From NCBI GenBank assembly GCA_938074565.1, contig CALJEQ010000028.1:1-36689 (forward strand): a stretch of DNA of 36,689 bases, written 5' to 3'. This DNA is from an uncultured Alkaliphilus sp. (GTDB taxonomy: Bacteria; Bacillota; Clostridia; Peptostreptococcales; Natronincolaceae). Positions 34,263 to 36,689 of this stretch are shown here, piece by piece (position 1 is the stretch's first letter; each line of letters starts with the position of its first letter). A program made the translations under genes and the position numbers. The notes beneath the pieces are model-generated. The model made no database searches and had not been told where the DNA came from. It saw only the letters and a list, made by a program, of their open reading frames with translations.

Positions 34263-35597
34263 TTGAAAAAGATTAAAAAGATACATATTGAGGGTGAAGG
34301 AAAGCAAATTTTGCACCTATTACAAAATAAATATAGTTTAACTAAGGAAGAAGTTTTAAAACAGTATGCTACAAAAACAAACTTATATGAAAAAACATTA
34401 AAGCAATATTTAAAAAACAAAAAAATTCAAAATGAAAAGTTTATAAAATTCCTTGAAGTAGATTTTGCTAAGTCTTTTGACGAGTTAATTAAAACAGTAA
34501 CTAGTCAAGTCATCTTCTATGTTGAGAATATTAACGAACATATCCATCTCTATAATGAAGAACATGACATTATTAATATTACTTTTTTAATCCAACTATG
34601 CCAACAGTTTAACATGCGCTACCATCAACTTATTGCAATGGGTAATTTAGCAAGATGTAAAGCAAACATGGGATTGAGTAATACAGCAAAGGAATTAATA
34701 AACGATGTTATAGAAAAAGCCAAAGTGCTAAATTATATGGATTTAGTAGTTTTCTACTATACCAATTTGGCTTATATTGAAAATAATGAAGAAAATTATG
34801 CAACATCCCGTAAGGCATTAAAACAGGCAGAAATAATTATAAATACAAACACAATTGATAATAAAGATGTTTTATATAAGTTTTGGTATACATATGGTAT
34901 AACGTTGACATTAATGGGTAAGCAAGGTGCTTCCAAAAGAAAGTTTTTACAAGCATTACGAAATGCTGATAATTTATTAAGTGAGGTAAAATGTATATTT
35001 AGCATTGCCCTTAATTATAAATTGGAGGGTAAGTATAGCAAAGCTATAAGTTTAAATGTAAAAACCCTTACCCGCTGTGGAAATAACCTTGAAATAAAAT
35101 CCGCTGTACTTAACAATATTGCTAATGTTTACTACGCACAGGGTAACGCTGAAATGGCAAAAAAATATATTAATGATGCTATTGCCCTTATGCCTAAGGA
35201 AATGAATGTAAACTTTAAAACAGAGGTTTATGATTCTTATTTAACTATCGAATCCGATTATCAAAAAGTAAAAGATGAATTGCTACAATTATTTACTGAA
35301 TTCGGTAAAATAACAGAAGCTAAAAAGAGTCTTTACAATTGTATAGACACACTAATTTTAAAGTTAATAAGTAAGGAAAACTATAAAGCGTTAATTCACT
35401 TCTGTACTTATTTAATGGACATGGTTAGTAAGGAGGTGAATGAAAGAGATATAGAGCAACTGAAGACTAAAATAGGCGATATAATGATTTTCTTTATTAA
35501 GAAAGGGGTTTTAATTTATGAAAAAGAAACTAATTTTGATGGTATTAATTACAGTAAGCTTAAACTTAGCAGCAATTTCAACAGTATTTGCAACTGA
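34263..35597 (+). CDS. TPR transcriptional regulator of RRNPP type
   Basis: A 444-residue cytoplasmic protein. The N-terminus (about 10-60, ILHLLQNKYSLTKEEVLKQY and following) looks like a divergent helix-turn-helix. Residues about 100-340 form a series of helical pairs typical of tetratricopeptide repeats, for example FNMRYHQLIAMGNLARCKAN, DLVVFYYTNLAYIENNE and SAVLNNIANVYYAQGNAEMA. Members of the RRNPP group (Rap, NprR, PlcR, PrgX, Rgg, AimR) use such repeats to bind a short imported peptide. Start TTG 34263 is preceded by GGGGTGAT; an in-frame TTG at 34239 lies before this site. Its last 80 bases overlap the start of a small secreted-peptide gene in another frame, the expected cognate signal. 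DNA-binding is inferred from the family, as the N-terminal domain is weakly conserved. Confidence 0.75.
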   Translation: MKKIKKIHIEGEGKQILHLLQNKYSLTKEEVLKQYATKTNLYEKTLKQYLKNKKIQNEKFIKFLEVDFAKSFDELIKTVTSQVIFYVENINEHIHLYNEEHDIINITFLIQLCQQFNMRYHQLIAMGNLARCKANMGLSNTAKELINDVIEKAKVLNYMDLVVFYYTNLAYIENNEENYATSRKALKQAEIIINTNTIDNKDVLYKFWYTYGITLTLMGKQGASKRKFLQALRNADNLLSEVKCIFSIALNYKLEGKYSKAISLNVKTLTRCGNNLEIKSAVLNNIANVYYAQGNAEMAKKYINDAIALMPKEMNVNFKTEVYDSYLTIESDYQKVKDELLQLFTEFGKITEAKKSLYNCIDTLILKLISKENYKALIHFCTYLMDMVSKEVNERDIEQLKTKIGDIMIFFIKKGVLIYEKETNFDGINYSKLKLSSNFNSICN

Positions 35598-35670
35598 TAC
35601 TAATTCTATTGCCACAAGTACATCCAAAACAGAAGTAGGTACATTGGGAGATATTGTTTGGCGATGGTAA
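35518..35670 (+). CDS. Small exported pro-peptide, candidate quorum-sensing signal
   Basis: A 50-residue reading frame overlaps the end of the TPR regulator by 80 bases in another frame. The N-terminus MKKKLILMVLITVSLNLAAI is a classical Sec signal peptide, with probable cleavage after STVFA. The remaining 25 residues are polar (TDTNSIATSTSKTEVGT) and end LGDIVWRW, a short aromatic tail suited to be the mature signal. AAAGGGG lies 9 bases before ATG 35518, and a strong terminator follows the stop codon by about 37 bases. The arrangement (TPR regulator with an overlapping short exported peptide) is that of Rap-Phr, NprR-NprX, PlcR-PapR and AimR-AimP. The tail sequence is not one I recognise. 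Confidence 0.8.
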   Translation: MKKKLILMVLITVSLNLAAISTVFATDTNSIATSTSKTEVGTLGDIVWRW

Positions 35671-35706
35671 GAAAGTTTTTGTTTTAAAATTTAAGAGTTT
35701 ATAAGT

Positions 35707-35740
35707 AAAAAAAACCACTTGAAAACTAGTGGTTTTTTTT
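35707..35740. terminator. Bidirectional terminator
   Basis: A-run, AACCACT, 8-base loop, AGTGGTT, T-run. It serves both the regulator/peptide operon on the plus strand and the converging merR-like gene on the minus strand. Confidence 0.88.
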
Positions 35741-35760
35741 ATATGTATCTATTTCACATT

Positions 35761-36381
35761 TTAAACTATTAAGTTTTTTTGCTTTCTAAAAAAAGGAAAC
35801 CTGCTAAATATTGTTTTCTTTGTAGCTTCTTCCCTTTTCAATTTATCCTTTAATTCTGCCACCTCATATGACTTTTCTTTAATTTTCATTTTTAACTTAG
35901 CGTTTTCACATATGAGTACGTCTTTTTCTTGGTTGTTTAGTTCCAATCTCAATTCATCAACTTTGCTGGATAACTTCTCTATTTCTTCTCTATAATTAAG
36001 GTCTTTGACAGATTCTAACACTTCCATCTTTAGATATTCTATAGCTTCTCTAACCCATAATTCGGTGGTAATTTCATCTTTTTTAACTGTCATTTTATTA
36101 TTAGAACTTACTGCCGCCACTTCATTTTTATTTTTAGCTTCTATAATGATTTTAGGGGACTTAAGCACTTGTCTAATCTGTGGATTTGTTAATCCTTTGT
36201 CCTGCATTTTTTTTATGTACTGTAGTTCTTCAAGCTCCTTAAAGGTAAAATACCGTCTATTCCCCTCGTTTCTAGGTATTTTAAGTTGGAATTCATTTTC
36301 ATAAAACCGAATGACATGTGGTTTAAACCCCGTAATTTCTGCAACCTCTTTAATAGAATAAATTTCGTTGTTATTTTTCAT
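35761..36381 (-). CDS. MerR-type regulator with C-terminal coiled coil
   Basis: The 206-residue protein has a MerR winged helix at the N-terminus (SIKEVAEITGFKPHVIRFYE, then the NRRYFTFKELEELQYIKKM wing and helix, about 7-70). A linker region (about 90-105) is followed by a long heptad-like coiled coil (about 115-185) and a basic aromatic tail TIFSRFPFFRKQKN. There is no metal-binding cysteine pattern. This architecture is common in Firmicute MerR-like proteins of unknown target. The ribosome binding site is GGGGGTG before ATG 36381. It converges on the peptide-signalling pair through a shared terminator; a functional link is not evident. Confidence 0.82.
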   Translation of the reverse strand: MKNNNEIYSIKEVAEITGFKPHVIRFYENEFQLKIPRNEGNRRYFTFKELEELQYIKKMQDKGLTNPQIRQVLKSPKIIIEAKNKNEVAAVSSNNKMTVKKDEITTELWVREAIEYLKMEVLESVKDLNYREEIEKLSSKVDELRLELNNQEKDVLICENAKLKMKIKEKSYEVAELKDKLKREEATKKTIFSRFPFFRKQKNLIV

Positions 36382-36656
36382 TTAGTTACACCCCCTACTA
36401 TCTTTTTCAATATCCCCCCCTTGTTTTCCTCTTTAGAAACGAGACTTTCGTAATACAAATTCCTTTAGATACATTGAAATTTAGAGGTTTTGTTTTATAG
36501 TCCGACAAATATCGTTACTAATCTTCTTTTTTACTCAAAAAAAAGAGGAGCTTCATTGTATAATTAAATTGAACTAATAGAAAAAAATCCATAGTGGACC
36601 AAACTGTAATATAATTAGATCACCACAAAATAACCAATTACAGGAAGGTGCACACT
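36382..36656. other. Upstream region of merR-like gene and IS left end
   Basis: It contains the merR-like promoter area on the left and the presumed left end of an IS30-like element on the right. TCCATAGTG (36588-36596) and CACTATGGA (36653-36661) are perfect inverted 9-base arms around the ribosome binding site AGGAAGG. This could fold in the transposase mRNA and hide the start codon. Confidence 0.4.
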
Positions 36657-36689
36657 ATGGACTACTCTAATGATACACCATTATCCCGA
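36657..36689 (+). CDS. IS30-like transposase, first 11 codons (cut by window end)
   Basis: ATG 36657 starts the frame MDYSNDTPLSR, which runs off the window. The CAGGAAGGTG site lies about 8 bases upstream. From memory IS30-family transposases of Clostridia start with similar MDYxN sequences, but eleven residues are weak evidence. The start codon is inside the palindrome described for the flank. Confidence 0.45.
   Translation, partial: MDYSNDTPLSR

Overview
The window looks like a low-GC, anaerobic Firmicute (Clostridia) chromosome segment. The evidence is the AT-rich sequence, strong GGAGG-type ribosome binding sites often paired with TTG starts, anaerobic metabolism genes (HypA/HypB, multi-FeS flavoprotein, molybdenum hydroxylase) and Clostridia-type mobile elements. 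No rRNA or tRNA genes are visible. Genus assignment is not possible from what I can see.

Layout, left to right. 1-2210 is a graveyard of mobile DNA: the N-terminal stub of an ISL3-type transposase, an IS256-type transposase broken by a frameshift and a stop, and the 3' end (domains V-VI) of a group II intron. 2313-7244 (minus) is a four-gene nickel/redox unit: hypB, a large FAD/Fe-S pyridine nucleotide oxidoreductase, hypA and a DUF5692-like membrane protein. 7655-11192 is a divergent TetR / glycosyltransferase / MFS pump / small membrane protein cassette that resembles drug inactivation and efflux. 11392-19427 interleaves four copies of one RAYT (REP-associated Y1 transposase) element, one intact and three decayed, with a DinB-like gene, a ZIP metal transporter, a three-gene APH/GNAT/orphan unit and a chromate transporter.

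19375-26178 is accessory DNA. It contains the N-terminal half of what looks like a single-chain RdRp/YonO-type RNA polymerase (interrupted by an in-frame TAG and truncated at a RAYT), a free-standing small RNA gene with its own promoter and terminator, and a minus-strand cluster of HNH endonuclease, HExxH metallopeptidase, TcmP and its three-Cys radical-SAM-like partner. This cluster looks like a defence or phage-related module of unknown function. A lone multi-pass membrane protein follows at 27111-27875, then an odd C/A-rich, G-poor tract.

28324-31979 (minus) is a three-subunit molybdenum hydroxylase operon of the xanthine dehydrogenase family. A class I aminotransferase follows on the plus strand. 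The most interesting unit is 34090-35740: a consensus promoter, two palindromic candidate operators, a TPR regulator of RRNPP type, and, overlapping its 3' end in another frame, a 50-residue peptide gene with a signal peptide and a C-terminus ending GDIVWRW. This is the layout of a secreted-peptide quorum-sensing pair, and the peptide is too short for routine gene calling. A MerR-type coiled-coil regulator converges on it, and the window ends inside the first codons of an IS30-like transposase.
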